The position numbers and the translations under genes are program-made. DNA of 5,609 bases from Chloroflexota bacterium. GTDB lineage: Bacteria; Chloroflexota; UBA5177; JANWHV01. The notes beneath the pieces are model-generated. The model searched no databases. It worked only from the letters and a program-made list of their open reading frames with translations, and was not told the origin of the DNA. The stretch lies in contig JANWHV010000237.1 in the NCBI GenBank assembly GCA_025450255.1, positions 1 through 5,609 of the forward strand, given 5' to 3'. Every line of letters begins with the position of its first letter. The stretch's first letter is position 1. Positions 1 to 5,609 of the stretch are shown in pieces.

Positions 1-456
1 ATGGGCATCGCGGACGCCGACAGGCTCGGCGTTGGCGGCTGGAGCCATGGCGGTTACATGACCGCCTGGGCGATTACCCAGACCAATCGCTTCAAGGTGG
101 CCGTGATGGGCGCGGGGATGTGCAACCTGGTGAGCGACCAGGGACAGAACGACATTCCACGCTGCAACGACCAGTACTTCAGCAAGCGCGCCTATGAGGA
201 CCCCGAGTTTTTCATGGAGCGGTCGCCGATTAACTTTGTCCAGAACATTTCCACGCCGGTGCTCATCGTGCATGGCGGCGCCGACGACCGCGTGAACCCA
301 ATGCAGGGCCGCGAATTCTACATCGCGCTGCGGTTGCTTGGCCGTACCTGCATGCACGTATCGTATCCACGCGAAAAGCACAATTTCGAGGAACGGCGCC
401 ATCAAGCCGATCTGCTGCGCCGCGTGCTCGAGTGGTACGACCGCTATCTGAAGTAG
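1..456 (+). CDS. S9-family (prolyl oligopeptidase-like) serine peptidase, C-terminal part
   Basis: This is the C-terminal catalytic end of an alpha/beta-hydrolase peptidase of family S9 (acylaminoacyl-peptidase/DPP-like branch), which cleaves short peptides. The reading frame is open from base 1, and the ATG there is probably an internal Met, because S9 proteins usually run to about 600-700 residues and only 151 are present. The nucleophile elbow GGWSHGGYMTAW places the catalytic Ser at residue 15 of this fragment. HGGADDRV gives the acid, most likely Asp95 by the HGxxDxRV pattern, and YPREKHNF gives His127, so the triad is complete. GWSHGG replaces the commoner GWSYGG, and EKHNF replaces the usual EGHG, which is unusual around the catalytic His. 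The ending LEWYDRYLK is typical of a finished S9 C-terminus, so the 3' end looks intact. The N-terminal propeller, any signal peptide and the promoter lie outside the window. The family call is firm; substrate and location cannot be judged. Confidence 0.93.
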   Translation: MGIADADRLGVGGWSHGGYMTAWAITQTNRFKVAVMGAGMCNLVSDQGQNDIPRCNDQYFSKRAYEDPEFFMERSPINFVQNISTPVLIVHGGADDRVNPMQGREFYIALRLLGRTCMHVSYPREKHNFEERRHQADLLRRVLEWYDRYLK

Positions 457-461
457 GGCAG

Positions 462-467
462 TATACT
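462..467 (+). promoter_or_regulatory. Candidate -10 box (TATACT) of a leaderless promoter
   Basis: TATACT differs from the TATAAT consensus at one position. It ends 6 nt before the ATG at 474, so a transcript starting 7 nt after the hexamer would begin on the A of the start codon. No convincing -35 element is seen 16-18 bp upstream, where the sequence still belongs to the end of the peptidase gene. The same geometry recurs before the gene at 5577. The alternative is a chance match, with read-through from the peptidase gene 17 nt upstream. Confidence 0.45.
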
Positions 468-473
468 CCGATC

Positions 474-704
474 ATGACTATCACCATGAACATCCAGTAC
501 TTCGAGGAAGCCGGCATCCGCTGCCCGCACTGCAAACAAGAGAAGCTCACCAAGGCGCAGATCGTCAGGCGAATGCAATTTGGTCCCGTGGAAGTGCTGG
601 TGGTGGAGTGCGCGTTGTGCCACTCCAACAGCACCATACGTGAAAAGTCCGACGCGCCGAAAACGCAGGACCAAACGTACTCCTTCCACCGCTACCGGAA
701 GTAG
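474..704 (+). CDS. Small zinc-ribbon protein of unknown function
   Basis: A 76-residue protein with two cysteine knuckles, CPHC (Cys17, Cys20) and CALC (Cys46, Cys49), 25 residues apart. This is the arrangement of a zinc ribbon, which would bind one Zn2+. Between them lies a basic segment (KLTKAQIVRRMQ) and a beta-prone VEVLVVE stretch. The tail is hydrophilic and rich in Lys, Arg and Gln. There is no signal peptide or membrane segment, so it is probably cytoplasmic. The start at 474 was chosen because a TATACT box sits exactly 6 nt upstream. The Met at 486 (72 residues) is a second choice, and the GTG at 432 is unlikely because it overlaps the peptidase gene. The nearest Shine-Dalgarno-like AGGG (455-458) is 15 nt away, too far to be effective. 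I do not recognise a named family. Nucleic-acid binding or a protein-contact role would fit zinc ribbons generally, but nothing here settles it. Confidence 0.72.
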   Translation: MTITMNIQYFEEAGIRCPHCKQEKLTKAQIVRRMQFGPVEVLVVECALCHSNSTIREKSDAPKTQDQTYSFHRYRK

Positions 705-712
705 GCTAGGAT
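684..712 (+). promoter_or_regulatory. Candidate promoter upstream of the membrane protein operon
   Basis: TAGGAT (707-712) fits a TANNNT-type -10 box. TTCCAC (684-689) lies 17 bp upstream as a weak -35 sequence, with three of six positions matching TTGACA. Transcription would begin near 719-720, at the ATG of a 26-codon ORF, leaving about 73 nt before the GTG start at 793. The AGGA inside the box (708-711) is also 8 nt from that ATG and could instead act as a Shine-Dalgarno sequence, so the two readings compete. A second TANNNT match, TAGGCT, overlaps at 702-707. Confidence 0.35.
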
Positions 713-719
713 TGGGGTT

Positions 720-800
720 ATGGATTCCCCAGCCCCTTGCCTCGACCGCGCGCGCTTGAGCTTGCGCGATACTGGCCGCCGGATGATCTCGCGTGGTTGA
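720..800 (+). other. Possible 26-codon upstream ORF overlapping the next start
   Basis: ATG 720 opens a 26-codon frame ending at TGA 798-800, inside the first codons of the membrane protein gene (GTG 793), an 8-nt overlap. The peptide is Arg-rich (six Arg in 26) with no recognisable motif. It is supported only by position: a TAGGAT box or AGGA Shine-Dalgarno-like sequence stands just upstream of its ATG, and it ends where the next gene starts, which would allow termination-reinitiation. It could also be meaningless, or the true N-terminus of the membrane protein if the sequence between about 720 and 800 carries an indel. Confidence 0.25.
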
Positions 801-2529
801 CGACGCGAGCGCGCCGTCGCCGCGCATCGCCGGCGCGGGCGCGGCATGGCGCGACGCGCTGCTGGCGCTCGTCGCCTACACGGCGATCACCGTCGTCATG
901 TTCTTGCCGCTCGTTCGGCATATTTTTAATTCATTCCCGGTCGATCTGGGCGACCCACCGAACGAGTCATGGCTCGTGGCCTGGGGCGTACACGCACTGA
1001 CGACTGACCCCACGCAGCTACTGCAAGGCAACATCTACTTCCCGCACGCGAACGCCCTGGTGTATAACGACAACCTGCTCGGCCTGCTGCCGCTCTCCAC
1101 GCCGCTCTTCGTGTTCAGTGGGCACAACACGGCCTTCACCTACAACGCGTTGTTTCTGCTGTCGTTCATACTCTGCGGCCTGTTCACCTGCCTCCTGGCA
1201 CGTCGGCTGACCGGCAGCGTCGCGGGCGCCTTTCTGGCCGGGATCATCGTCGCCTACTCACCCTACCGCATGGTCCACCTCTCCCATATGAACCAGCTCT
1301 CAGGTCAATGGCTTCCGCTCGTGCTGCTCTTCTGGGAGCGGGCGCGCGCCGCCGCCGCTTCCGATTCCGGCCGACGCGCCTGGCCGGAGTTCGCCGCCAT
1401 GGCCGTGTTCTTCGCGCTGCAAGCGTTGTGCAGCATCTACTACGCCACGTTCCTCGCAACCTGCCTGGCCGTATATCTGCTCGTGTACATGTGGCGGGCG
1501 GGTTGGCAACAGGCGCGCCGCTTCGTGTTCGGTATCGTGGTCACCGGCATTGCCCTGGCCGCCGCGCTTCTGCCCTTCTTCTTGCCGTACCTGCGCCTGC
1601 AAGGCCGGGTCGGCACGGTACGTGGCCCGGCGCAGGTGCTGGAGTTTTCAGCCGATGTTCGCGACTTTCTGCACATGCCGCGCTTTAGCGTGCTCTACGG
1701 CTGGACGGAAGACGCGCTCGGAGTTCCCGCCCGAGACGCGCATCAATATCTCTTTCCCGGCCTGATCGCCCTTGCCCTGGCGGCCTATGCCTGGAATCGC
1801 CGCAAATCCAGGCCGGATGTGGTGTTCTACGCCGTGCTGCTGGTACTTACGGCGGTGCTCTCACTGGGATTGCAATTAAAGTTGTTCGATCGCGTCTATA
1901 GCTTCCCGCTGCCGTTCGCCCTGCTCTACGACCACGTTCCCGCCTTCCACAGCTTCCGTGACCCGGCCCGTTTCTTCTATATCGGCTTCGTTTGCATTGC
2001 GTTGATGGCGGCATGGGGCATGGCCGCGCTTGAAGATCGCCTGCGATCGTGGCTTCCGGCACGGCGGGCCGGTCTTATCATCGTCTTGTGTTTGGCCGCG
2101 CTCGCCGAATACTGGATAACACCAATCGACACCCCCCACGTCGCGGTCGGCACCGGCATCCCGCCGGTCTACACCTGGCTGAAGGCGCAACCGGCGAACA
2201 CGCCGGTATTGGAGTTACCGATTGGCCAGCAGGACGCCGTGATATGGTCGCACCAGGCAATGATGACCTACTACGCGACGTATCACTGGCAGCCGATCGT
2301 TAATGGCGTCGGCGGTTATACGCCGGACGGCTATGACACGGATGCCGCTATCTTGAGCCACTGGCCAGACGCAGCCTCCAGCAGGCTGCTGCTGTCCTGG
2401 GGCGTGCGTTATGTGATCTGGCACCCGGATTGGGTTGGCCGAGGCGCGCCAGGCGCGGGCGCATATACGAAACCGGTCAAGCGCTTCGCGGACGGCACCG
2501 TGGTCTTTGCCGTCATCCGTACAAGCTGA
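793..2529 (+). CDS. Polytopic membrane protein, GT-C glycosyltransferase-like
   Basis: A 578-residue integral membrane protein resembling bacterial GT-C fold proteins (GT39/YfhO-like), which move sugars from polyprenyl-phosphate donors on the outer face of the inner membrane. After a short Ala-rich cytoplasmic start, TM1 spans about residues 22-41. An acidic extracytoplasmic loop follows (VDLGDPPNES, Asp51, Asp54, Glu58), the position where GT-C enzymes carry catalytic acidic residues. Further hydrophobic segments lie near 95-110, 117-136, 142-157, 172-181, 199-233, 244-266, 319-335, 343-361, 394-411 and 426-441, giving roughly ten to twelve helices. A soluble C-terminal domain (about 442-578) contains VLELPIG, TYHWQPIVNG and GVRYVIWHP, features I associate with uncharacterised proteins of this type. 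GTG 793 is the first possible start after the in-frame TGA at 784; GGATGA (781-786) is a weak Shine-Dalgarno sequence 6 nt upstream, and GATGAT (782-787) could instead be a -10 box. The gene is followed after 8 nt by the exported phosphoesterase gene. Membrane topology is sure; enzyme activity and sugar are inferred. Confidence 0.82.
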   Translation: MVDDASAPSPRIAGAGAAWRDALLALVAYTAITVVMFLPLVRHIFNSFPVDLGDPPNESWLVAWGVHALTTDPTQLLQGNIYFPHANALVYNDNLLGLLPLSTPLFVFSGHNTAFTYNALFLLSFILCGLFTCLLARRLTGSVAGAFLAGIIVAYSPYRMVHLSHMNQLSGQWLPLVLLFWERARAAAASDSGRRAWPEFAAMAVFFALQALCSIYYATFLATCLAVYLLVYMWRAGWQQARRFVFGIVVTGIALAAALLPFFLPYLRLQGRVGTVRGPAQVLEFSADVRDFLHMPRFSVLYGWTEDALGVPARDAHQYLFPGLIALALAAYAWNRRKSRPDVVFYAVLLVLTAVLSLGLQLKLFDRVYSFPLPFALLYDHVPAFHSFRDPARFFYIGFVCIALMAAWGMAALEDRLRSWLPARRAGLIIVLCLAALAEYWITPIDTPHVAVGTGIPPVYTWLKAQPANTPVLELPIGQQDAVIWSHQAMMTYYATYHWQPIVNGVGGYTPDGYDTDAAILSHWPDAASSRLLLSWGVRYVIWHPDWVGRGAPGAGAYTKPVKRFADGTVVFAVIRTS

Positions 2530-2532
2530 GGG
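2528..2532 (+). promoter_or_regulatory. Ribosome binding site GAGGG, fixes the start at 2538
   Basis: GAGGG lies 5 nt before ATG 2538 and overlaps the TGA stop (2527-2529) of the membrane protein gene. This supports 2538 over the in-frame ATG at 2430, which lies inside the upstream gene and would put 36 Arg-rich residues ahead of the signal peptide. The overlap suggests translational coupling of the two genes. Confidence 0.75.
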
Positions 2533-2537
2533 TTCAG

Positions 2538-5453
2538 ATGACGAAAAAGCCCTGGTGGTGCCGGTTGCCTATACGCCTGATTGTGCTTTGCGGCATGGCC
2601 GGCGGCTATCAATCCACGGCGGCGCCGCGGCATTCGTTCGCGTCCTCGCTGCCGGTCGCCGGACCCAACGCGCCGACCGGCACCTACGCGAACGGTACCG
2701 TGCTCCCTGATGGCCGCCTGGTGACGCCGGTCGGAGTGCTGCACGACCTGGGCGATTTCCCGTTGGGCGTGGCCATCTCGCCGGACGGGACGCTGGCCGT
2801 GGCCATCAACAGCGGCCAGGGCAGCGGCCTCAATAATGGCTTCCCCAGCGACTGCAGCCAGGGAAACGCGGGGAAGCCATGCCCGTACGCCAACCCGCCG
2901 GAACCCAAGCTCGCCACGGGCGCCGGCGATCCGGCCTCTCCCGCTCCCGACCAGTCGCTCACGGTAATCAACCTGCGCACCGGCTATAAGACGGAAGTTA
3001 CGGCCGTGCCGACCACCCATGACCCAGCCAATCATGGCAAAGGCGCCTACAATTTCTTTTACTGCGGGGTGGTCTTCTCGCCGAACGGCAAGCACCTCTA
3101 TGCGGCCGGTGGCGGCAACGACGCGGTCTACGATTTTCCCGTGGCCAACGGCGTGGTAGGTCCAGGTCCATCGAGGACGATCGACCTACCGAGCAGCGTC
3201 CCGTCGCTTATTGGTTCAGGTATCACCAAGAGTCTCGCCATCACCGCCGATGGGCGCTACCTGCTGGTGACGCATGAGCTGAACGATTCGCTGGATATCG
3301 TGGACACGTCGACCTACGCCGTCCATGCCGTCTCTCTGGCCCCCGCCTTTCTCGGCGACGGATACCCATACGGCGTGGTGGTGAGTGGCAATGGCCGTGT
3401 CGCCTACGTAGCGTTGCAGGGCGCGGGGAGCGTGGCGGTAGTCAACCTACAGAGCAGGACCGGCAGTGTGAAGGGCCGCATCCGCGTTGGCGACCACCCG
3501 ACCGCCGTGGCTCTCAGCCCTGACGGCTCGCAACTCTACGTAACAAACGCCAACGACGACACGCTCTCGATCGTCACAACCTCGAACAACCACCTAGCCG
3601 CCACTATTCCCCTGCACGTATTGACGGACGAGGCGCTCGGCGCATCGCCGGATGCCCTGGCGGTGAGCCCGGACGGCCAACGGATCTACGTGGCGCTGGC
3701 GGGAGATAACGCCGTCGCCGTGGTCGGCACGCCGGCATCACTGGCCGGCGGCGCGTCCGCGCGGCGCATGGCGAGTCCAGCGCCAACGGCGTTCAAGCTG
3801 GGCGGCTTCATTCCCGCCGGTTGGTACCCAAGCGCGCTGGCCGTGAGCCGCACGGGCGGGACCGTCTACATTGTAAGCGCCAAGGGCCTGGGCAGTCGTC
3901 CAACCGCAATCACCTCCGACTTCGAGTACGTGGGGAACAATATGCCGGGCCTTTTCCAGGCGGCGCCCACGCCCGACGCGCGCGTGCTGGCCGCGGGCAC
4001 GCGATCCGCGCGCGACGACATCCAGTACGCGGCGGCGGTCGACAATCGCCGAGGCGCGCGCAATCCGATCCCGGCCGTGGCGGGCGGAAGCACGCCGATT
4101 CAGCACGTCGTGCTTATCGTGCGTGAGAACCGCACCTTCGACCAGGTCCTTGGCGACCTCGGCGCCGATCAGGGACGAACGCGTGCACAGGTCGATAGTG
4201 AGCCAGCGTACGCGATTTTTGGCCGTCAGACGACGCCGAACGCCCATGCCCTGGTCGGAGACCCTATGCCGGGCGCTCCGGATCCCGCCTTCGCGACAAG
4301 CGATAACTTCTACTCAAATGGCGAAGCGAGCATCCAGGGACACTACTGGACCTCCAGCGCCAATGTAAGTGACTACGTCGAGAAATCATGGCGCCTCTAT
4401 TACTCGCCGCGTCACCACTTGCAGGATCCGCTCTCGTCGTTGGCCGAGCCGCGGGCGTGTTCAATTTTCCAGTCCGCGCTCCATCGCCAGGTCATGTCGC
4501 ATGGCGCCTTCACGTTTCGCGACTATGGCGAGGCAATGGGTATCGCCAATCCAGGCTTGATAGCCACGGCCTTGAGCCTGCCAGGCAATGCGTCGCTCGG
4601 CGTACCAGAGCATTGCACGGCCATTCCGAGCGCAAACGTCAGCTTCGCGAACGGCAGTATCTTTACGCTTGATTCTGATAACCGCATAGGCGCGCGCAGT
4701 TTTCTGGCCGACAACGGCCTCAACCCTGACGGCTCGCGCCTCAAGGGATCATCGGCGTCCCTGCGGAACTTCTCGTACCTTGTGTTGCCGGGGGATCATA
4801 CGGGCGGACTCGCGTTCACGAATACGCCACGATCGCGAGTGGCGCAGAACGATGCCGGCCTGGGCACGATCGTGCAGGCGCTGAGCCACTCCCCGTACTG
4901 GGCCGGCACGGCGATCTTCGTCATGGAGGACGATAGCCAGGATGGCCTGGATCATCGCGACGGCCACCGCAACCTGCTCTACGTAGTGAGCCCATTTGCA
5001 AAGCATGTCGGCCCGGACGGCAAACCGGGCTTCGTCGGCCACTTCCACTACAGCCAGGCGTCAGTGCTCAAAACCATCGACTTGATCATGGGCTTCCCCT
5101 TTCTCAGTACCTATGACCAGAACGCGGCGCCTCTCTATAACCTGTTCCAGAACAAAGACTCCGCCTCACAGCTCAGCGCCGCGGATCTCACGCCATTCAC
5201 CATGCAGCCGGCGCCAAGCTACATCGACGAGACGACGGCCCGTTACCTGGCGCAAAATCCCACCACGTCGATCGTAGCGGCGGCCGAATCTCGCGCGCTC
5301 GACCTGCGCGTGCTTGACGCGGCGGGGCCGATGCTTGAAGTGATCGCCTGGCAGTTGGCGCATCCCACGACAGCCGTGCCGCTTCCGCTGCTCAAGGAGC
5401 TGAACGCGCCACGATCGTCCGCTCTTGCCTTTCAGGATGCCGACGGGTTCTGA
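2538..5453 (+). CDS. Exported YncE-like beta-propeller / phosphoesterase fusion protein
   Basis: A 971-residue secreted protein of the type annotated as bifunctional YncE family/alkaline phosphatase family. Residues 1-29 form a signal peptide (KK, then a hydrophobic core about 10-22, cleavage probably near STAA); Cys18 has Leu before it, so a lipobox is unlikely. Seven YVTN-type repeats follow, marked by SPDG-like turns at 81, 181, 236, 283, 327, 377 and 437, fitting a seven-bladed propeller. The phosphoesterase domain (PF04185-type, related to phospholipase C and the acid phosphatase AcpA) spans about 521-870. It contains HVVLIVRENRTFD (Glu530, Asn531, Asp535), DNFYSNGEAS with GHYW (Ser598 and His602 are candidate catalytic residues), LPGDHTGG (Asp753, His754) and MEDDSQDGLDH with GHR (Asp798, Asp799, His806, His810). 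By analogy with AcpA, the Glu-Asn and Asp-Asp pairs would bind the metal. The domain is complete and should be active on phosphate esters in the periplasm or outside the cell; the substrate is unknown. A helical tail (about 900-971) closes the protein. It is probably cotranscribed with the membrane protein upstream. Confidence 0.92.
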   Translation: MTKKPWWCRLPIRLIVLCGMAGGYQSTAAPRHSFASSLPVAGPNAPTGTYANGTVLPDGRLVTPVGVLHDLGDFPLGVAISPDGTLAVAINSGQGSGLNNGFPSDCSQGNAGKPCPYANPPEPKLATGAGDPASPAPDQSLTVINLRTGYKTEVTAVPTTHDPANHGKGAYNFFYCGVVFSPNGKHLYAAGGGNDAVYDFPVANGVVGPGPSRTIDLPSSVPSLIGSGITKSLAITADGRYLLVTHELNDSLDIVDTSTYAVHAVSLAPAFLGDGYPYGVVVSGNGRVAYVALQGAGSVAVVNLQSRTGSVKGRIRVGDHPTAVALSPDGSQLYVTNANDDTLSIVTTSNNHLAATIPLHVLTDEALGASPDALAVSPDGQRIYVALAGDNAVAVVGTPASLAGGASARRMASPAPTAFKLGGFIPAGWYPSALAVSRTGGTVYIVSAKGLGSRPTAITSDFEYVGNNMPGLFQAAPTPDARVLAAGTRSARDDIQYAAAVDNRRGARNPIPAVAGGSTPIQHVVLIVRENRTFDQVLGDLGADQGRTRAQVDSEPAYAIFGRQTTPNAHALVGDPMPGAPDPAFATSDNFYSNGEASIQGHYWTSSANVSDYVEKSWRLYYSPRHHLQDPLSSLAEPRACSIFQSALHRQVMSHGAFTFRDYGEAMGIANPGLIATALSLPGNASLGVPEHCTAIPSANVSFANGSIFTLDSDNRIGARSFLADNGLNPDGSRLKGSSASLRNFSYLVLPGDHTGGLAFTNTPRSRVAQNDAGLGTIVQALSHSPYWAGTAIFVMEDDSQDGLDHRDGHRNLLYVVSPFAKHVGPDGKPGFVGHFHYSQASVLKTIDLIMGFPFLSTYDQNAAPLYNLFQNKDSASQLSAADLTPFTMQPAPSYIDETTARYLAQNPTTSIVAAAESRALDLRVLDAAGPMLEVIAWQLAHPTTAVPLPLLKELNAPRSSALAFQDADGF

Positions 5454-5456
5454 CCG

Positions 5457-5505
5457 CCGCGGCGCCACGGTATCGTCGGCTCCGTGCGGCGGCGCGGCGC
5501 CGCGG
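5457..5505 (+). terminator. GC-rich inverted repeat after the operon, possible terminator
   Basis: CCGCGGCGCC (5457-5466) is perfectly complementary to GGCGCCGCGG (5496-5505), a 10-bp all-GC stem starting 3 nt after the stop codon. The 29-nt loop contains a further 4-bp pairing (ACGG 5467-5470 with CCGT 5482-5485). A competing stem, CCGCCGC (5454-5460) with GCGGCGG (5486-5492), is also possible. No T-run follows (the next bases are GGAACGATAAG), so this is not a textbook intrinsic terminator. It may still stop transcription, or protect the 3' end of the mRNA. Confidence 0.45.
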
Positions 5506-5564
5506 GGAACGATAAGTCTGTCGCCGGGCGCGGCAGGGTATCGGACTTGATCCGGTAGACTTTG

Positions 5565-5570
5565 TACAAT
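5565..5570 (+). promoter_or_regulatory. Candidate -10 box (TACAAT) of a leaderless promoter
   Basis: TACAAT matches TATAAT at five of six positions and ends exactly 6 nt before ATG 5577. Transcription starting 7 nt after the box would begin on the start codon. No -35 hexamer is seen at 16-18 bp; TTGATC (5547-5552) is only 12 bp away, too close for standard sigma-70 spacing. The box overlaps the 8-bp palindrome TTGTACAA (5562-5569). There is no Shine-Dalgarno sequence before the ATG, which supports the leaderless reading. Confidence 0.55.
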
Positions 5571-5576
5571 TGCCAC

Positions 5577-5609
5577 ATGAAAATCCACGCGCTCCATCTG
5601 TGGACGGCG
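5577..5609 (+). CDS. Start of an unidentified gene, cut by the window end
   Basis: Only the first 11 codons are present (MKIHALHLWTA), too few to assign a family or to tell whether a signal peptide follows. It is called because of its position: the frame is open to the end of the window, the ATG follows a good TACAAT box by 6 nt, and the gene lies on the same strand after the likely end of the upstream operon. There is no Shine-Dalgarno sequence. Confidence 0.5.
   Translation, partial: MKIHALHLWTA

Noticed and set aside
432..473. GTG 432 as the start of the zinc-ribbon gene
   Set aside because: It overlaps the end of the peptidase gene and has no ribosome site; the added 14 residues are the shifted reading of conserved S9 sequence.
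737..1000. Arg-rich + strand ORF overlapping the start of the membrane protein gene
   Set aside because: It is a shifted frame of the membrane protein, with the Arg/Ala bias of a shadow ORF and no motif.
2430..2537. N-terminal extension of the phosphoesterase from ATG 2430
   Set aside because: It lies within the membrane protein gene, is Arg-rich, would bury the signal peptide, and lacks a ribosome site, whereas ATG 2538 has GAGGG at 5 nt.
2538..2624. Lipoprotein signal (Cys18) in the phosphoesterase
   Set aside because: The residues before Cys18 are Ile-Val-Leu; a lipobox needs Gly, Ala or Ser at -1, so an ordinary signal peptide is more likely.
2409..3095. Long minus-strand ORF (228 codons) across the operon junction
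   Set aside because: It is antisense to two well-supported genes, has no recognisable motif or membrane pattern, and is Arg/Gly/Ala/Val-rich as expected of an antisense frame in GC-rich DNA.
5547..5552. TTGATC as -35 element for the TACAAT box
   Set aside because: The spacer would be only 12 bp, outside the normal 16-18 bp range.
5166..5597. Minus-strand ORF of 143 codons extending through the 5454-5576 spacer
   Set aside because: The protein is Arg/Pro/Gly-rich without a domain. It overlaps the 3' end of the phosphoesterase gene and the start of the next gene, and no Shine-Dalgarno or -10 box was noticed on that strand.

Overview
This is a gene-dense, GC-rich bacterial window in which every supported gene lies on the + strand. 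It holds the 3' end of an S9-family serine peptidase gene, a small zinc-ribbon protein gene, a polytopic membrane protein that looks like a GT-C glycosyltransferase, a large exported protein joining a seven-repeat YncE/YVTN-type beta-propeller to a phosphoesterase (PF04185-type) domain, and the first 11 codons of a further gene. Nothing indicates a mobile element, CRISPR array, rRNA or tRNA. The taxon cannot be fixed from the sequence. The gene types fit an environmental GC-rich bacterium (for example Acidobacteriota, Chloroflexota, Armatimonadota or Eremiobacterota-like); this is inference.

Layout: the peptidase C-terminus (1-456) carries the complete Ser/Asp/His triad. After 17 nt comes the zinc-ribbon ORF (474-704). 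A short leader (705-792) contains a possible promoter and a 26-codon ORF that overlaps the GTG start of the membrane protein (793-2529). The propeller-phosphoesterase gene (2538-5453) follows after 8 nt, with a Shine-Dalgarno sequence overlapping the upstream stop codon, so these two genes almost certainly form an operon. A 123-nt spacer then contains a strong GC-rich inverted repeat and a good -10 box next to the start of the last gene (5577 onward).

The most interesting non-coding signal is repeated promoter geometry. TATACT lies exactly 6 nt before ATG 474 and TACAAT exactly 6 nt before ATG 5577, neither with a usable Shine-Dalgarno sequence; TAGGAT lies 7 nt before ATG 720. This is what leaderless transcripts would look like, with transcription starting at or next to the A of ATG. 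The exception is 2538, an internal operon gene, which has a normal Shine-Dalgarno sequence.

Functionally, the membrane protein and the exported phosphoesterase are likely to work at the cell envelope, perhaps on the same lipid-linked or surface substrate. That link rests only on gene adjacency. No clearly new multi-gene system is visible.
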